Below, one piece after another: positions 9,258 through 18,500 of a DNA stretch of 64,000 nt. The stretch is from Cognatundibacterium oligocarboniphilum (GTDB lineage Bacteria; Pseudomonadota; Gammaproteobacteria; Burkholderiales; Burkholderiaceae_D). The stretch is taken from positions 516,964 to 580,963 of the forward strand of contig NZ_JABXYJ010000001.1 of NCBI RefSeq assembly GCF_013377855.1, written 5' to 3'. The notes under the pieces were generated by a model. That model had not been told where the DNA came from. It made no database searches and worked only from the letters and a program-made list of their open reading frames with translations. Position numbers and translations under genes: made by a program. Position 1 is the stretch's first letter. Each line of letters starts with the position of its first letter.

Positions 9258-10362
9258 ATGGAAGCCGAACGCCTCAATAGCCTCTCCTCCCTGCTCGCCG
9301 ACCTGACCGTCCGCGAAGCCGAACTCCGGAGGTATCTTTGACTTCGATATCAAGTCAGAGAAACTCGAACAAGTTAACGCCGAATTAGAAGACCCGTCGG
9401 TCTGGAACGATCCCAAGCGCGCGCAGGATCTCGGCAAAGAAAAAAAATCGCTGGAAGCCGTTGTCAACACGCTGACTGAAGCCGAATCCGGTTTGCGCGA
9501 TGCGAACGATCTGTTCGCGATGGCGAAAGAAGAAAACGACGACGATACGCTGGAATCTATCGAAACCGACGTGCAGCATTTGCGTGAACTGGTCGAAGGC
9601 ATGGAATTCCGCCGCATGTTCAACAATCCGATGGATCCGAACAACTGCTTTATCGATATCCAGGCTGGCGCTGGCGGCACTGAAGCGCAGGATTGGGCGT
9701 CGATGCTGTTGCGACAATATCTGCGTTATTGCGAACGTAAAGGCTTCAAGGTTGAAATTCTTGAGCAATCCGATGGCGACGTGGCCGGCATCAAGACCGC
9801 TACGCTGAAAGTAGAGGGTGACTACGCTTACGGTTTCCTGCGCACCGAAACGGGTGTGCACCGTCTGGTGCGTAAATCGCCTTTCGACTCCAACAATGGC
9901 CGTCATACCTCGTTCTCCAGCCTGTTTGTATATCCGGAAGTCGATGAATCATTTGAGATCGACATCAACCCGGCCGATGTGCGCACTGATACTTACCGCG
10001 CTTCTGGTGCCGGTGGTCAGCATATTAATAAAACAGACTCCGCGGTACGTCTGACCCACGGCCCGTCCGGCATTGTGGTGCAATGTCAGAATGACCGCAG
10101 CCAGCATCGTAACCGTGCCGAAGCCTGGGAAATGCTGAAAGCAAAATTGTTTGAACTCGAATTACGCAAACGCATGAGCGAAAAGCAAAATCTGGAAGAT
10201 TCCAAAACCGATGTCGGCTGGGGTCATCAGATCCGTTCTTACGTGCTGGATCAGTCGCGTATCAAGGATTTGCGTACCGGGTTTGAAACAGGCAATACCA
10301 AAGCCGTGCTCGATGGCGATCTGGATGAATTCATCGCCGCCTCGCTGAAGCAAGGTGTTTAA
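9258..10362 (+). CDS. prfB: Peptide chain release factor 2 (programmed +1 frameshift)
   Basis: RF2 recognises UGA and UAA stop codons. Translation starts at the ATG at 9258 ([11 protein letters not shown]) and reaches an in-frame TGA at 9339; the ribosome slips +1 on CTT (9336-9338) and continues from GAC at 9340 to the stop at 10362, giving 367 residues. The slip site has the standard layout: an internal Shine-Dalgarno-like CGGAGG, then TAT CTT TGA C. The anticodon-like SPF motif falls at 207-209 and the peptidyl-hydrolysis GGQ at 252-254, each two residues from the E. coli positions. The frameshift is the autoregulatory device of prfB, not an error. lysS follows 116 bases later. Confidence 0.97.
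9327..9342 (+). promoter_or_regulatory. prfB recoding site
   Basis: CGGAGG TAT CTT TGA C: an internal Shine-Dalgarno-like hexamer three bases ahead of the CTT slip codon and an in-frame TGA followed by C, a poor termination context. Low RF2 lets the ribosome shift +1 and make more RF2. Confidence 0.95.
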
Positions 10363-10453
10363 GCGGGCTGCGACAAGCAAGTACAGAGACGCAATCTCTT
10401 ATATCTGAAATTGCGTCACATACATCCAACAGGCGGGCAGGCTGCCCGGACAA

Positions 10454-10475
10454 CTGAGAGAAATCTGAGAGAAAT
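10454..10475 (+). repeat. Tandem 11-bp repeat at the lysS ribosome-binding site
   Basis: CTGAGAGAAAT occurs twice without a gap directly before the lysS start at 10479, giving two GAGAGA Shine-Dalgarno-like cores. Just upstream, GGGCAGGCTGCCC (10435-10447) is a small palindrome. Confidence 0.6.
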
Positions 10476-10478
10476 CTT

Positions 10479-12017
10479 ATGTCAGAACTGAATAACCAAA
10501 CCGCTGCCAGCGAATTACCGGCCGATGAAAACTCCATCATCGCGGAGCGCCGTGCCAAGCTCGACGCGATCCGCACCAAAGGCATCGCCTTCCCTAACGA
10601 CTTCCGTCCGCAACATAAAGCCGCCAGCTTACAAGAACAGTACGGCACGATAGACCGTGAAGAACTGGAAGCAATGAATGTCGAAGTCAGCGTTGCCGGC
10701 CGCATGATGCTCAAGCGTGAAGCAGGTAAAAAAGCTGCTTTCGCAACTTTGCAGGATGCGTCTGGCAACAAAGCAGATGGCCGCATTCAGTTGTATGTCA
10801 CTCTGGATAAAACAGGTGAGGAGGCGATGGAAGCCTTCCGCCATTACGATCTGGGCGACATCCTTGGTGTTGAAGGCGTACTATTTAAAACCAAGACAGA
10901 CGAACTGACCGTTAAAGTCACGACATTACGCTTATTGACTAAGTCGCTGCGCCCTCTGCCAGATAAATTCCACGGTCTGGCGAATCAGGAAACCAAATAC
11001 CGTCAGCGCTATGTTGATCTGATTATGAGTGAAGACACGCGCCGCACCTTCAAAGCGCGTACTGCGGCAATGACATCGATCCGTAACTTCATGGCCAGCC
11101 ATGAATTCATGGAAGTCGAAACACCGATGCTGCATGTCATTCCGGGCGGTGCAGCAGCCAAACCTTTCATCACGCATCACAATGCGCTGGACATGGAAAT
11201 GTATCTGCGTATCGCGCCTGAACTGTATCTGAAGCGACTGGTCGTCGGCGGCTTCAATCGCGTGTTTGAAGTCAACCGCAATTTCCGTAACGAGGGTGTG
11301 TCACCACGCCACAATCCTGAATTCACGATGATGGAATTCTACGCAGCCTATGTCGATTACAAATGGCTGATGGACTTCACTGAACAAGTCATCCGCAAAG
11401 CTGCGGAAGATGCGCACGGCACGGCAGTGCTGACCTATCAGGGCAAAGAACTTGACCTGTCAAAACCATTCGAGCGCCTGACCATCGTCGGTGCGATCAA
11501 TAAATACGCACCGCAATACACGCAAGAACAATTGCATGATGCTGAATTCATCAAAGCTGAATTGCTGAAGTTCGGCGTCAAACCGTTTGCTGCTGCTGGA
11601 CTTGGTGCCTTGCAACTGGCACTGTTTGAAGAAACTGCCGAAGCACAATTATGGAATCCGACGTACATCATCGACTACCCTGTCGAAGTGTCGCCACTGG
11701 CGCGTGCTTCTGATACTGTTCCCGGCATCACTGAGCGCTTCGAGTTGTTCATGACCGGTCGTGAAATCGCGAATGGTTTCTCGGAATTGAACGACGCCGA
11801 AGATCAGGCCGCACGCTTCCAGGCGCAGGTTGCAGCAAAAGATGCGGGTGATGAAGAGGCGATGTACTACGACGCTGATTACATCCGTGCACTCGAATAC
11901 GGCTTGCCGCCAACCGGCGGTTGCGGTATCGGCATCGACCGTCTGATGATGTTGATTACTGATTCGCCGAATATCCGTGACGTGATTCTGTTCCCGCATC
12001 TGCGCCGCGAAGACTGA
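10479..12017 (+). CDS. lysS: Lysyl-tRNA synthetase, class II
   Basis: Charges tRNA-Lys with lysine in the cytosol. 512 residues, the normal length. An N-terminal OB-fold anticodon-binding domain ([24 protein letters not shown] region) is followed by the class II catalytic core: motif 2 as [19 protein letters not shown] and motif 3 as [12 protein letters not shown] close to the C-terminus. It begins [19 protein letters not shown], as in other betaproteobacterial LysS proteins. The prfB-lysS order is the same as in E. coli and they are probably cotranscribed. A terminator follows at 12051. Confidence 0.97.
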   Translation: MSELNNQTAASELPADENSIIAERRAKLDAIRTKGIAFPNDFRPQHKAASLQEQYGTIDREELEAMNVEVSVAGRMMLKREAGKKAAFATLQDASGNKADGRIQLYVTLDKTGEEAMEAFRHYDLGDILGVEGVLFKTKTDELTVKVTTLRLLTKSLRPLPDKFHGLANQETKYRQRYVDLIMSEDTRRTFKARTAAMTSIRNFMASHEFMEVETPMLHVIPGGAAAKPFITHHNALDMEMYLRIAPELYLKRLVVGGFNRVFEVNRNFRNEGVSPRHNPEFTMMEFYAAYVDYKWLMDFTEQVIRKAAEDAHGTAVLTYQGKELDLSKPFERLTIVGAINKYAPQYTQEQLHDAEFIKAELLKFGVKPFAAAGLGALQLALFEETAEAQLWNPTYIIDYPVEVSPLARASDTVPGITERFELFMTGREIANGFSELNDAEDQAARFQAQVAAKDAGDEEAMYYDADYIRALEYGLPPTGGCGIGIDRLMMLITDSPNIRDVILFPHLRRED

Positions 12018-12050
12018 TCTTCGACGCCATAGCGAAACGTTACATAACGA

Positions 12051-12082
12051 GAAGGGACTGTATGATGCAGTCTCTTTTTTTT
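12051..12082 (+). terminator. Terminator after lysS
   Basis: GAAGGGACTG and CAGTCTCTTT form a stem with G-U pairs and a 7-nt loop, followed by a run of eight T. Confidence 0.75.
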
Positions 12083-12105
12083 ACCATCTGATTGAGTCAA
12101 ACATC

Positions 12106-13884
12106 ATGTCAGCCATACATCCTCTTAAAAAATTATTGCGTTATGCCAGTACTTATAAAACTGATCTGCGGCTGGCAACACTGTATTCAATACTGAATAA
12201 ATTTTTTGATGTGCTGCCGGAAGTGCTGATCGGCGTGGCCGTCGATATCGTTGTTAACGGCGAAAAAAGCTTTCTCGCCAAACGTGTGCTGGGCAGCTTC
12301 GGCATGACGGAAACCTGGCATCAGTTGGTGTTTCTCGGCGTCGTCAATGCGTTTATATGGATGGGCGAATCCTGGTTTGAATATTTACTGTCACTGAAAT
12401 GGCGCAAGCTGGCGCAGAATCTGCAACATGATTTACGGCTGGACACATACGACCACGTACAAAAACTGGAGATGGCGTATTTTGAAAATCAGCGTACCGG
12501 CAATCTGATGTCGGTGCTGAATGAAGACATCAATCAGATGGAACGTTTTCTGAACGGTGGAGCGAATCAGATCATTCAGGTGATCTGCTCCTCCGTCATG
12601 GTCAGCGCGGTCTTCTTTGTGCTGCAACCTTCGTTGGCGATCATTTCCCTGCTGCCGGTACCGGTAATTCTGTTCGGCGCATTCTGGTTCCAGAAACGGC
12701 TGGCGCCGCGTTACGCCGAAGTCCGCGAAGCCGCTGGCGACGTCAGCGCCCGTCTGAACAATAATCTGCTCGGGCTGGCCACGATCAAAGCGTTTGCCAC
12801 CGAAGATTTTGAGAAAAAGCATATTGCCGAAGCCAGCAATACTTATCGCCAGGCCAACGCGCGGGCAATTGCAGTCAGCGCTGCCATTACCCCGGTAATT
12901 CGCATGGCGATTCTGGCAGGCTTTACCGCGACACTGGTCTACGGCGGCTGGCTGACGCTGCATGATGAGCTGGCAGTCGGCGCATATTCAGTACTGGTTT
13001 ATCTGACGCAACGCCTGTTATGGCCGATGACAGGTCTGGCTGAGGTGGCGGATATGTATCAACGCTCCATGTCAGCCATTGACCGTGCCATGAACCTGCT
13101 AGATACACCAATCAACATTCACTACGAGGGCGCGCATCTGCCACAGGCTACCGTCAGGGGTGATCTTCGCTTTGAGCAAGTCAGTTTTGCCTACGGAGAG
13201 CAGACCACGCTGGCGCACATCAACCTACATATTCCGGCAGGTAAAACAGTGGCATTCGTTGGCTCTACCGGCTCGGGAAAATCGACGCTGGTGAAACTGC
13301 TATTGCGTTTTTATACCCCGCAATCAGGCCATATCCTGCTTGATGGCCAGGCAACTGATATGCTGAAGCTGCAAGACTTACGACGTGTGATTGGCTACGT
13401 GGCGCAAGACAGTTTCCTGACTGACGGCACGATCGCCGACAACATTGCCTACGGACTCGAAAACATCAGTGAGCAGGCGATTGCAGATGCCGCCCGCGCG
13501 GCAGAAGCCATGGAGTTCATTCAAAAACTCCCGCTCGGCTTTGCCACCCGCATCGGTGAACGGGGACAAAAACTGTCCGGCGGTCAGCGCCAGCGTCTTG
13601 CGCTGGCACGCGCCATCCTGAAAAATCCGCCGATCCTGATACTGGATGAAGCGACCAGCGCGATCGATAACGAAACCGAGGCCGCCATCCAACGCAGCCT
13701 GGAGGTTGTCAGCCGCAATCGCACTACCATTGTGATTGCACATCGCCTGTCAACCGTCCGCCAGGCCGATTGTATTCATGTGCTGGAATCCGGCAGCATC
13801 GTCGAAAGCGGAACGCATGAGCAGCTATTGCAACTGCACGGTGCTTACGCTGCATTGTGGCGCCTGCAGACCGGAGAAAAATAA
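12106..13884 (+). CDS. ABC exporter, fused permease-ATPase
   Basis: A 592-residue half-transporter that should act as a homodimer in the inner membrane. The N-terminal half has six predicted membrane helices of the type I exporter fold. The ATPase half shows Walker A GSTGSGKST (386-394), the signature LSGGQ (490-494) and Walker B ILILDE with Asp514 and Glu515, then the H-loop in VIAHRLST, so it looks catalytically complete. It resembles the lipid/multidrug (MsbA/BmrA-like) exporters; the substrate cannot be read. It is convergent with the oxidoreductase gene at 14015 and separated from it by a long inverted repeat. Confidence 0.9.
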   Translation: MSAIHPLKKLLRYASTYKTDLRLATLYSILNKFFDVLPEVLIGVAVDIVVNGEKSFLAKRVLGSFGMTETWHQLVFLGVVNAFIWMGESWFEYLLSLKWRKLAQNLQHDLRLDTYDHVQKLEMAYFENQRTGNLMSVLNEDINQMERFLNGGANQIIQVICSSVMVSAVFFVLQPSLAIISLLPVPVILFGAFWFQKRLAPRYAEVREAAGDVSARLNNNLLGLATIKAFATEDFEKKHIAEASNTYRQANARAIAVSAAITPVIRMAILAGFTATLVYGGWLTLHDELAVGAYSVLVYLTQRLLWPMTGLAEVADMYQRSMSAIDRAMNLLDTPINIHYEGAHLPQATVRGDLRFEQVSFAYGEQTTLAHINLHIPAGKTVAFVGSTGSGKSTLVKLLLRFYTPQSGHILLDGQATDMLKLQDLRRVIGYVAQDSFLTDGTIADNIAYGLENISEQAIADAARAAEAMEFIQKLPLGFATRIGERGQKLSGGQRQRLALARAILKNPPILILDEATSAIDNETEAAIQRSLEVVSRNRTTIVIAHRLSTVRQADCIHVLESGSIVESGTHEQLLQLHGAYAALWRLQTGEK

Positions 13885-13885
13885 G

Positions 13886-13940
13886 TCGCTGCGCTGTTGC
13901 CTGTAAACGCCACAATCTGTAACAGGCAACAGCGCAGCGA
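13886..13940. terminator. Long perfect inverted repeat between convergent genes
   Basis: Arms of 19 bp at 13886-13904 and 13922-13940 are perfectly complementary (core GCGCTGTTGCCTG), with a 17-nt loop. It begins two bases after the ABC-exporter stop. There is no U-tract on either side, so it may be a bidirectional 3'-end barrier or RNA-stabilising hairpin instead of a classical terminator. Confidence 0.55.
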
Positions 13941-14014
13941 TCAGAACAGCCGAAAAACTGATGCGGGGCGTAGTGACGGCCTCACAACTGGCTCAACATC
14001 AGAATGCTGCTGAG

Positions 14015-15010
14015 TCACGACGTTATTTCTTTCGACAGCGCCAGACCGCTCAGAAACGCATTTTCGATACGACCAGCGCCCTCCAGTCCGTTAGAAAACC
14101 AGTCACCGCAAATCCCGATGCCCAGACTGGCATTCCACAAACAATCCATATCCAGCGGATGTTCCGCCTGTGCAAAACGCCACAGATGCGTTACCGCATA
14201 AATCGGCTGCACCCAGGAATCGGTTGCTTCATGAAAGGCTTTCGATAATTTATCGCGGACACGTTCAGGGTCATCTTCCAGATGCTCCCGGCTCCAGCCG
14301 GGTGTTGCATGCAATATCCAGCGGTCGCCAAGCCGGTGACCGGGCTTGGAGGTATCCCTGGCAATCCAGTTCAAGCGCGAATGCTCCACCCATGCTGCAT
14401 CAAACGGCAATTCCAGCGAATCCTGAAATCCCAGCATCAGTGCCCAGCATGGCGCCATATTGACCGGCCGAATCTGCTGCTGCAGCCTGGGTGCAATCGC
14501 CAGCAAGGTAAACGCCTGATCCGCAGGCAAGGCCAGCACGACAGCATCAAACGGACCGGCAGATGCAGGAATGGCGACTTCTGGTGACGCCAGTTTCAAT
14601 AACCAGCGGTCTTCCCATTTTTCCAGCGCCACGACTCTTTGCTCTTTGCGGATATCCAGACCGTGCGCCAGTTGTCTGCCCAGGCCATTCATGGAAGGAA
14701 GCGCGACGTAACGGTGTGCACTGCGTCCTGCCGGTTTCGCCGCGCCCTGTTCCAGCATAACCAGCCGCGGATTCCAGGCTGTAATCCAGCCCATTTTCTT
14801 CCAGTCGGCAATTTCCTTTTTAAAGCGTTCGCTGGTACCGGTCATATATTGCGCACCATGATCAAAAGCCCCCAGCTCAGTCTGCCTGCTGGCCATGCGA
14901 CCGCTGACATCGGCACTCTTTTCATACACAGTGATGTGATGCCCCTGCGCCTGCAACTGTCGTGCGACTGTCAGACCGGATAATCCGGCACCGATTACAG
15001 CAATATTCAT
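14015..15010 (-). CDS. FAD-dependent oxidoreductase, renalase-like
   Basis: A 331-residue flavoprotein of the amine-oxidase/renalase type. The N-terminal dinucleotide-binding fold is clear: IAVIGAGLSGLTVARQL at residues 3-19, then the acidic end VYEKS and the GRMASR stretch that contacts the FAD. FDHGAQYMTG follows, as in renalase-like bacterial proteins. The C-terminus (GIGICGDWFSNGLEGAGRIENAF) is the second FAD-binding segment, and it ends in a helix. The physiological substrate is unknown; bacterial renalases oxidise misreduced dihydro-NAD(P), so a repair role is possible. It lies downstream of the CBS-domain gene but has a terminator between. Confidence 0.85.
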   Translation of the reverse strand: MNIAVIGAGLSGLTVARQLQAQGHHITVYEKSADVSGRMASRQTELGAFDHGAQYMTGTSERFKKEIADWKKMGWITAWNPRLVMLEQGAAKPAGRSAHRYVALPSMNGLGRQLAHGLDIRKEQRVVALEKWEDRWLLKLASPEVAIPASAGPFDAVVLALPADQAFTLLAIAPRLQQQIRPVNMAPCWALMLGFQDSLELPFDAAWVEHSRLNWIARDTSKPGHRLGDRWILHATPGWSREHLEDDPERVRDKLSKAFHEATDSWVQPIYAVTHLWRFAQAEHPLDMDCLWNASLGIGICGDWFSNGLEGAGRIENAFLSGLALSKEITS

Positions 15011-15032
15011 ATGATTCCTTTCAGAAAAATAA

Positions 15033-15061
15033 AAACGCCCGCAACCTGGGTGCGGGCGTTT
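15033..15061 (-). terminator. Terminator of the CBS-domain gene
   Basis: AAACGCCCGCA and TGCGGGCGTTT form an 11-bp stem with a 7-nt loop; on the minus strand it is followed by TTTTATTTTT. This separates the CBS gene from the oxidoreductase gene that starts at 15010. Confidence 0.9.
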
Positions 15062-15086
15062 CAGGGCATTAGCGGGCCATCAGCAT

Positions 15087-15536
15087 TTATTCTTCGCTTT
15101 CTTCCACAGGCCAGTCGCGGATGTAGGCTTTCAGCATCTTGTTTTCAAAACTCTGTGCTTCCAGCACTGCTTTGGCAACGTCGTAGAAAGAAATTACGCC
15201 CAGCAGAGTCTTTGCATCCATCACTGGTAAATAACGGGAATGTTTTTCCAGCATCATCCGTCGCACTTCATTGACTTCTGTTTCGGGGGTCACAGTAATC
15301 GGGTGATCATCCATGTATTTGCGAACGGTGCCGGCTCCCAGTGAGCCATTGTTTTTATGAATTGCACGGATCACTTCACGGAATGTCAGTATGCCTGCCA
15401 GATCTCCGTATTCCATCACAACCAGGGAACCTATATCTTTTTCTTCCATCACGCTGACTGCGTCTGCAATGGCAGTGTCTGGCGTGATGGTAAAAAGGAT
15501 ATTGCCTTTAACCTGAAGTATTTCGGAAACTTTCAT
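15087..15536 (-). CDS. CBS-domain pair protein
   Basis: A soluble 149-residue protein made of two CBS domains (about residues 8-60 and 75-130), which together form one Bateman module that binds adenine nucleotides and acts as an energy or redox sensor. The pattern PDTAIADAVSVMEEKDIGSLVVMEYGDLAGILTFREVI is the first repeat; the second contains MLEKHSRYLPVMD and GVISFYDV. The start at 15536 is supported by AGGAGGGGG upstream; longer in-frame extensions lack one. There is no effector domain, so it must act through a partner that the sequence does not reveal. Confidence 0.88.
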   Translation of the reverse strand: MKVSEILQVKGNILFTITPDTAIADAVSVMEEKDIGSLVVMEYGDLAGILTFREVIRAIHKNNGSLGAGTVRKYMDDHPITVTPETEVNEVRRMMLEKHSRYLPVMDAKTLLGVISFYDVAKAVLEAQSFENKMLKAYIRDWPVEESEE

Positions 15537-15697
15537 GAGCGCCCCCTCCTGAGACCGGTATGATTTGAAACTGTTTTCAATGTATCGCAAGCCATGTAAA
15601 AAATCCAGCAAGTTCCTTATTTTCCGGATCAAAACACAATTTCATTTTGTTGCGTTGATGGTAGCATTGCTGCATCACAATATGGAGACTGAATACG

Positions 15698-17008
15698 ATG
15701 AGCGCCCCCCGTTATCCCGGTTTTGACACACTCGCGCTACATGCTGGCGCTGCGCCTGATCCGGCGACCGGTGCCAGAGCCACGCCGATCTATCTGACTT
15801 CCTCATTCAGCTTTAAAGACTCCGACCACGCGGCTTCCCTGTTTAACATGGAACGCGCAGGCCATGTTTACTCGCGTATTTCCAATCCGACCAACGCTGT
15901 ACTGGAAGAGCGGATTGCCGCGCTTGAAGGCGGTGTAGCGGGTATCGCTGTCGCCAGTGGCCAGGCAGCGCTGCATCTCGGTCTGGCAACTATTGCCGGC
16001 GCAGGCTCACATATTGTCGCATCGCGCGCGCTGTATGGCGGCTCGCACAATCTGCTGGCGTATACGATGCGGCGATTTGGTATAGAAACGACTTTTGTCG
16101 ACCCGCGCGACCTGAATGCCTGGCAGCAGGCTATCCGTCCCGAAACCAAGGTCCTGTTTGCGGAAACACTGGGAAACCCCGGGCTGGATGTGTTGAATAT
16201 ACCCGCTGTTGCTGAGATCGCCCATCAACACTCCCTGCCGCTGATGGTGGACTCGACGTTTACCACGCCGTATCTGCTGCGCCCGTTTGAGCACGGGGCT
16301 GATCTGGTATTTCATTCCGCCACCAAATTCCTGTGTGGTCACGGAACAGCAATTGGTGGCCTGCTGGTCGATGGCGGTACATTTGACTGGCAGCAGGCTT
16401 ATGAAAAAACCGGCCGTTTTGCCGAGTTGTGCGAACCTTATGATGGCTTCCATGGCATGGTGTTCACCGAAGAATCCACCGTCAGTGCTTTTGCGCTGCG
16501 CGCCAGACGCGAAGGCCTGCGCGATTTCGGCGCCTGTATGAGTCCCTATAACGCATTCACCATTCTTCAGGGTGTAGAAACCTTGGGCTTACGAATGGAC
16601 AGGCACATCAGCAATACGCGCAAGATCGTGGAATTTCTCTTAAGCCATCCAGCCGTTGCCTCTGTTGCTTATCCAGAACTAGAAAGCCACCCTGATTATG
16701 CACTGACAAAGACCTTGTTGCCCAACGGCTGCGGTGCGGTATTTTCCTTTAATCTGAAAGGTGACCGTGCTGCAGGACGTCGCTTTGTCGAGTCACTCAG
16801 CGTTTTTTCCCATCTCGCCAATGTGGGCGATGCCAAATCACTGGTTATTCATCCTGCATCGACCACACATTTCCGCGTCCCGCCGGAACAACTCGCCGCT
16901 TCAGGTATTACTGAGGGCACGATGCGTCTGTCAGTCGGACTTGAGAATGCGGACGATCTGATCGAAGACCTGAGCAAAGCGCTGAAAGCCGCACAGAAAG
17001 GGGCCTGA
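15698..17008 (+). CDS. metY: O-acetylhomoserine aminocarboxypropyltransferase (sulfhydrylase)
   Basis: A cytosolic PLP enzyme of the Cys/Met metabolism family that makes homocysteine from O-acetylhomoserine and sulfide. The cofactor lysine is Lys210 in HSATKFLCGHG. The opening FDTLALHAGAAPDPATGARATPIYLTSSF and the length (436 residues) fit MetY; MetZ (O-succinylhomoserine) proteins are near 400 and lack the roughly 30-residue insertion after the PLP lysine. It leads a likely operon: the hydrolase gene starts one base after its stop and an RhtB-type exporter follows. Confidence 0.92.
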   Translation: MSAPRYPGFDTLALHAGAAPDPATGARATPIYLTSSFSFKDSDHAASLFNMERAGHVYSRISNPTNAVLEERIAALEGGVAGIAVASGQAALHLGLATIAGAGSHIVASRALYGGSHNLLAYTMRRFGIETTFVDPRDLNAWQQAIRPETKVLFAETLGNPGLDVLNIPAVAEIAHQHSLPLMVDSTFTTPYLLRPFEHGADLVFHSATKFLCGHGTAIGGLLVDGGTFDWQQAYEKTGRFAELCEPYDGFHGMVFTEESTVSAFALRARREGLRDFGACMSPYNAFTILQGVETLGLRMDRHISNTRKIVEFLLSHPAVASVAYPELESHPDYALTKTLLPNGCGAVFSFNLKGDRAAGRRFVESLSVFSHLANVGDAKSLVIHPASTTHFRVPPEQLAASGITEGTMRLSVGLENADDLIEDLSKALKAAQKGA

Positions 17009-17009
17009 G

Positions 17010-17816
17010 ATGCAAATGACGATTCACGGACAAATTGCTTACAGTTATACCGGCAGCAAATCACTGAACCCAGATTTACAGACCGTTGTATTCATTCATG
17101 GTGCCCAGAATGATCACTCGGTCTGGGGGCTACAGTCGCGCTACTTTGCCAATCACGGCTATAACGTGCTGGCGGTCGATTTACCTGGACACGGCCGCAG
17201 TCAGGGTCTTGCATTAGCGTCAGTTGAAGCAATGGCGGACTGGATCATTGCCTTGCTCAACAGCGCAGGTATCCGGCAGGCCGCACTGATAGGACACAGC
17301 ATGGGATCGCTGATTGCTTTGGAAACCTGTCACCGTATCCCTGAGAGGATTACCCATCTGGCTTTGCTCGGATCGGCCTATCCAATGAAAGTATCAGATA
17401 CCTTGTTAGCGACTTCGCGTGACAATGAACAACTGGCCATTGATATGGTTAATATCTGGTCACACTCATCCATTGCCCATAAGCCATCCTGTCCCGGCCC
17501 AGGTTTTTCGGTGCTGGGGGGCAGCAAACGCCTCATGCAACGAATTTCTGCACTAAATCCGACACAGGTTTTTTACAATGATTTCTCCGCCTGCAATGCC
17601 TATTCCAATGGAGAAGCAGCCGCGCAGTCTGTCAATTGTCCCTGTCTCTTTCTGTCAGGAAAAAAAGACATGATGACGCCTGTCAAAGCCACTAAAACAC
17701 TAAGTCAGCTAATCAGGCACTGTCAGACCGTATTGCTGGATCAGTGTGGTCATTCCCTGATGGCGGAACAGCCAGACGCTGTTCTGGATACTTTGCGCAC
17801 TTTCCTGAAAAACTGA
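17010..17816 (+). CDS. Alpha/beta-fold hydrolase
   Basis: A 268-residue serine hydrolase. The oxyanion region is FIHGAQNDHSVW (28-39), the nucleophile elbow is GHSMGS with Ser97, the acid is probably the Asp of SGKKDMMTP, and the His is that of DQCGHSLMAE near the C-terminus. There is no signal peptide. It is translated from an ATG one base after the metY stop, so expression is coupled to methionine biosynthesis. The substrate cannot be told from sequence; an ester or acyl-homoserine-type compound is a guess from position. Confidence 0.85.
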   Translation: MQMTIHGQIAYSYTGSKSLNPDLQTVVFIHGAQNDHSVWGLQSRYFANHGYNVLAVDLPGHGRSQGLALASVEAMADWIIALLNSAGIRQAALIGHSMGSLIALETCHRIPERITHLALLGSAYPMKVSDTLLATSRDNEQLAIDMVNIWSHSSIAHKPSCPGPGFSVLGGSKRLMQRISALNPTQVFYNDFSACNAYSNGEAAAQSVNCPCLFLSGKKDMMTPVKATKTLSQLIRHCQTVLLDQCGHSLMAEQPDAVLDTLRTFLKN

Positions 17817-17821
17817 GCCGA

Positions 17822-18445
17822 ATGAGTATGAATCTGGAAAGCTGGTTGCTGTTTACCGCCACAGAAGCCGCACTGTCCCTGTCTCCGGGGCCAGCAGTGA
17901 TGATGGTAGTTGCCTATGGTATTGCGAGAGGCTGGCGCAACTCCCTGTTTGTCACGCTAGGAATTCTGACTGGCAACGCCATCTATTTTGCAATTTCAGC
18001 GACTGGAATTGGCAGTCTGATCCTGACCTCACCTGCCGTCTTCATGGGCATCAAATATCTTGGTGCTGCCTATCTGGTTTATCTGGGATTGTCTGCTATT
18101 TTCGGCAAACCATCACCGATTACCTTGTCACGAATCGATCAGAAAGCAAACAACGGCATACGAATCTTTCTTAGTGCACTGAGCCTGCAATTGACCAATC
18201 CAAAAACACTGCTGATGTTCGTCGCTATCCTGCCCCAATTTATTGATCCACAACAGCCGGTTGGGCTGCAAATGCTGATTCTGGCAGGATGCTCCATTAT
18301 TCCTGAATTTTTTATTCTTCTGGGTTACGGCATGCTCGCCAGTAAGGCAAGTCACTGGGCGACGCAAAAGGAATATGCCGTCATCACGGAACGTATTGCG
18401 GGAACGCTGGTTTTATCGGCAGGTGTACTTGTAGCGTTAATCTGA
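17822..18445 (+). CDS. LysE/RhtB-family amino-acid exporter
   Basis: An inner-membrane protein of 207 residues with about six membrane helices. The family signature LSLSPGPAVMMVVAYGIARGWR lies at residues 17-38, followed by GILTGNAIYF and the LTNPKTLLMF loop typical of RhtB transporters, which export homoserine, homoserine lactone, threonine or leucine. The start at 17822 lies 5 bases after the hydrolase stop. Placed behind metY, it could relieve excess homoserine or related intermediates; that is inference. Confidence 0.88.
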   Translation: MSMNLESWLLFTATEAALSLSPGPAVMMVVAYGIARGWRNSLFVTLGILTGNAIYFAISATGIGSLILTSPAVFMGIKYLGAAYLVYLGLSAIFGKPSPITLSRIDQKANNGIRIFLSALSLQLTNPKTLLMFVAILPQFIDPQQPVGLQMLILAGCSIIPEFFILLGYGMLASKASHWATQKEYAVITERIAGTLVLSAGVLVALI

Positions 18446-18500
18446 AGCAAACCGGAACTATGTGACTCTTGTAATTACACTGCCACAGTCTGTCAATTGA

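Noticed and set aside
9339-9341. prfB as a frameshifted pseudogene
   Set aside because: The TGA is the programmed recoding codon with the standard slip site around it.
15698-17008. MetZ (O-succinylhomoserine sulfhydrylase)
   Set aside because: Length of 436 and the opening motif fit O-acetylhomoserine sulfhydrylase (MetY) better.
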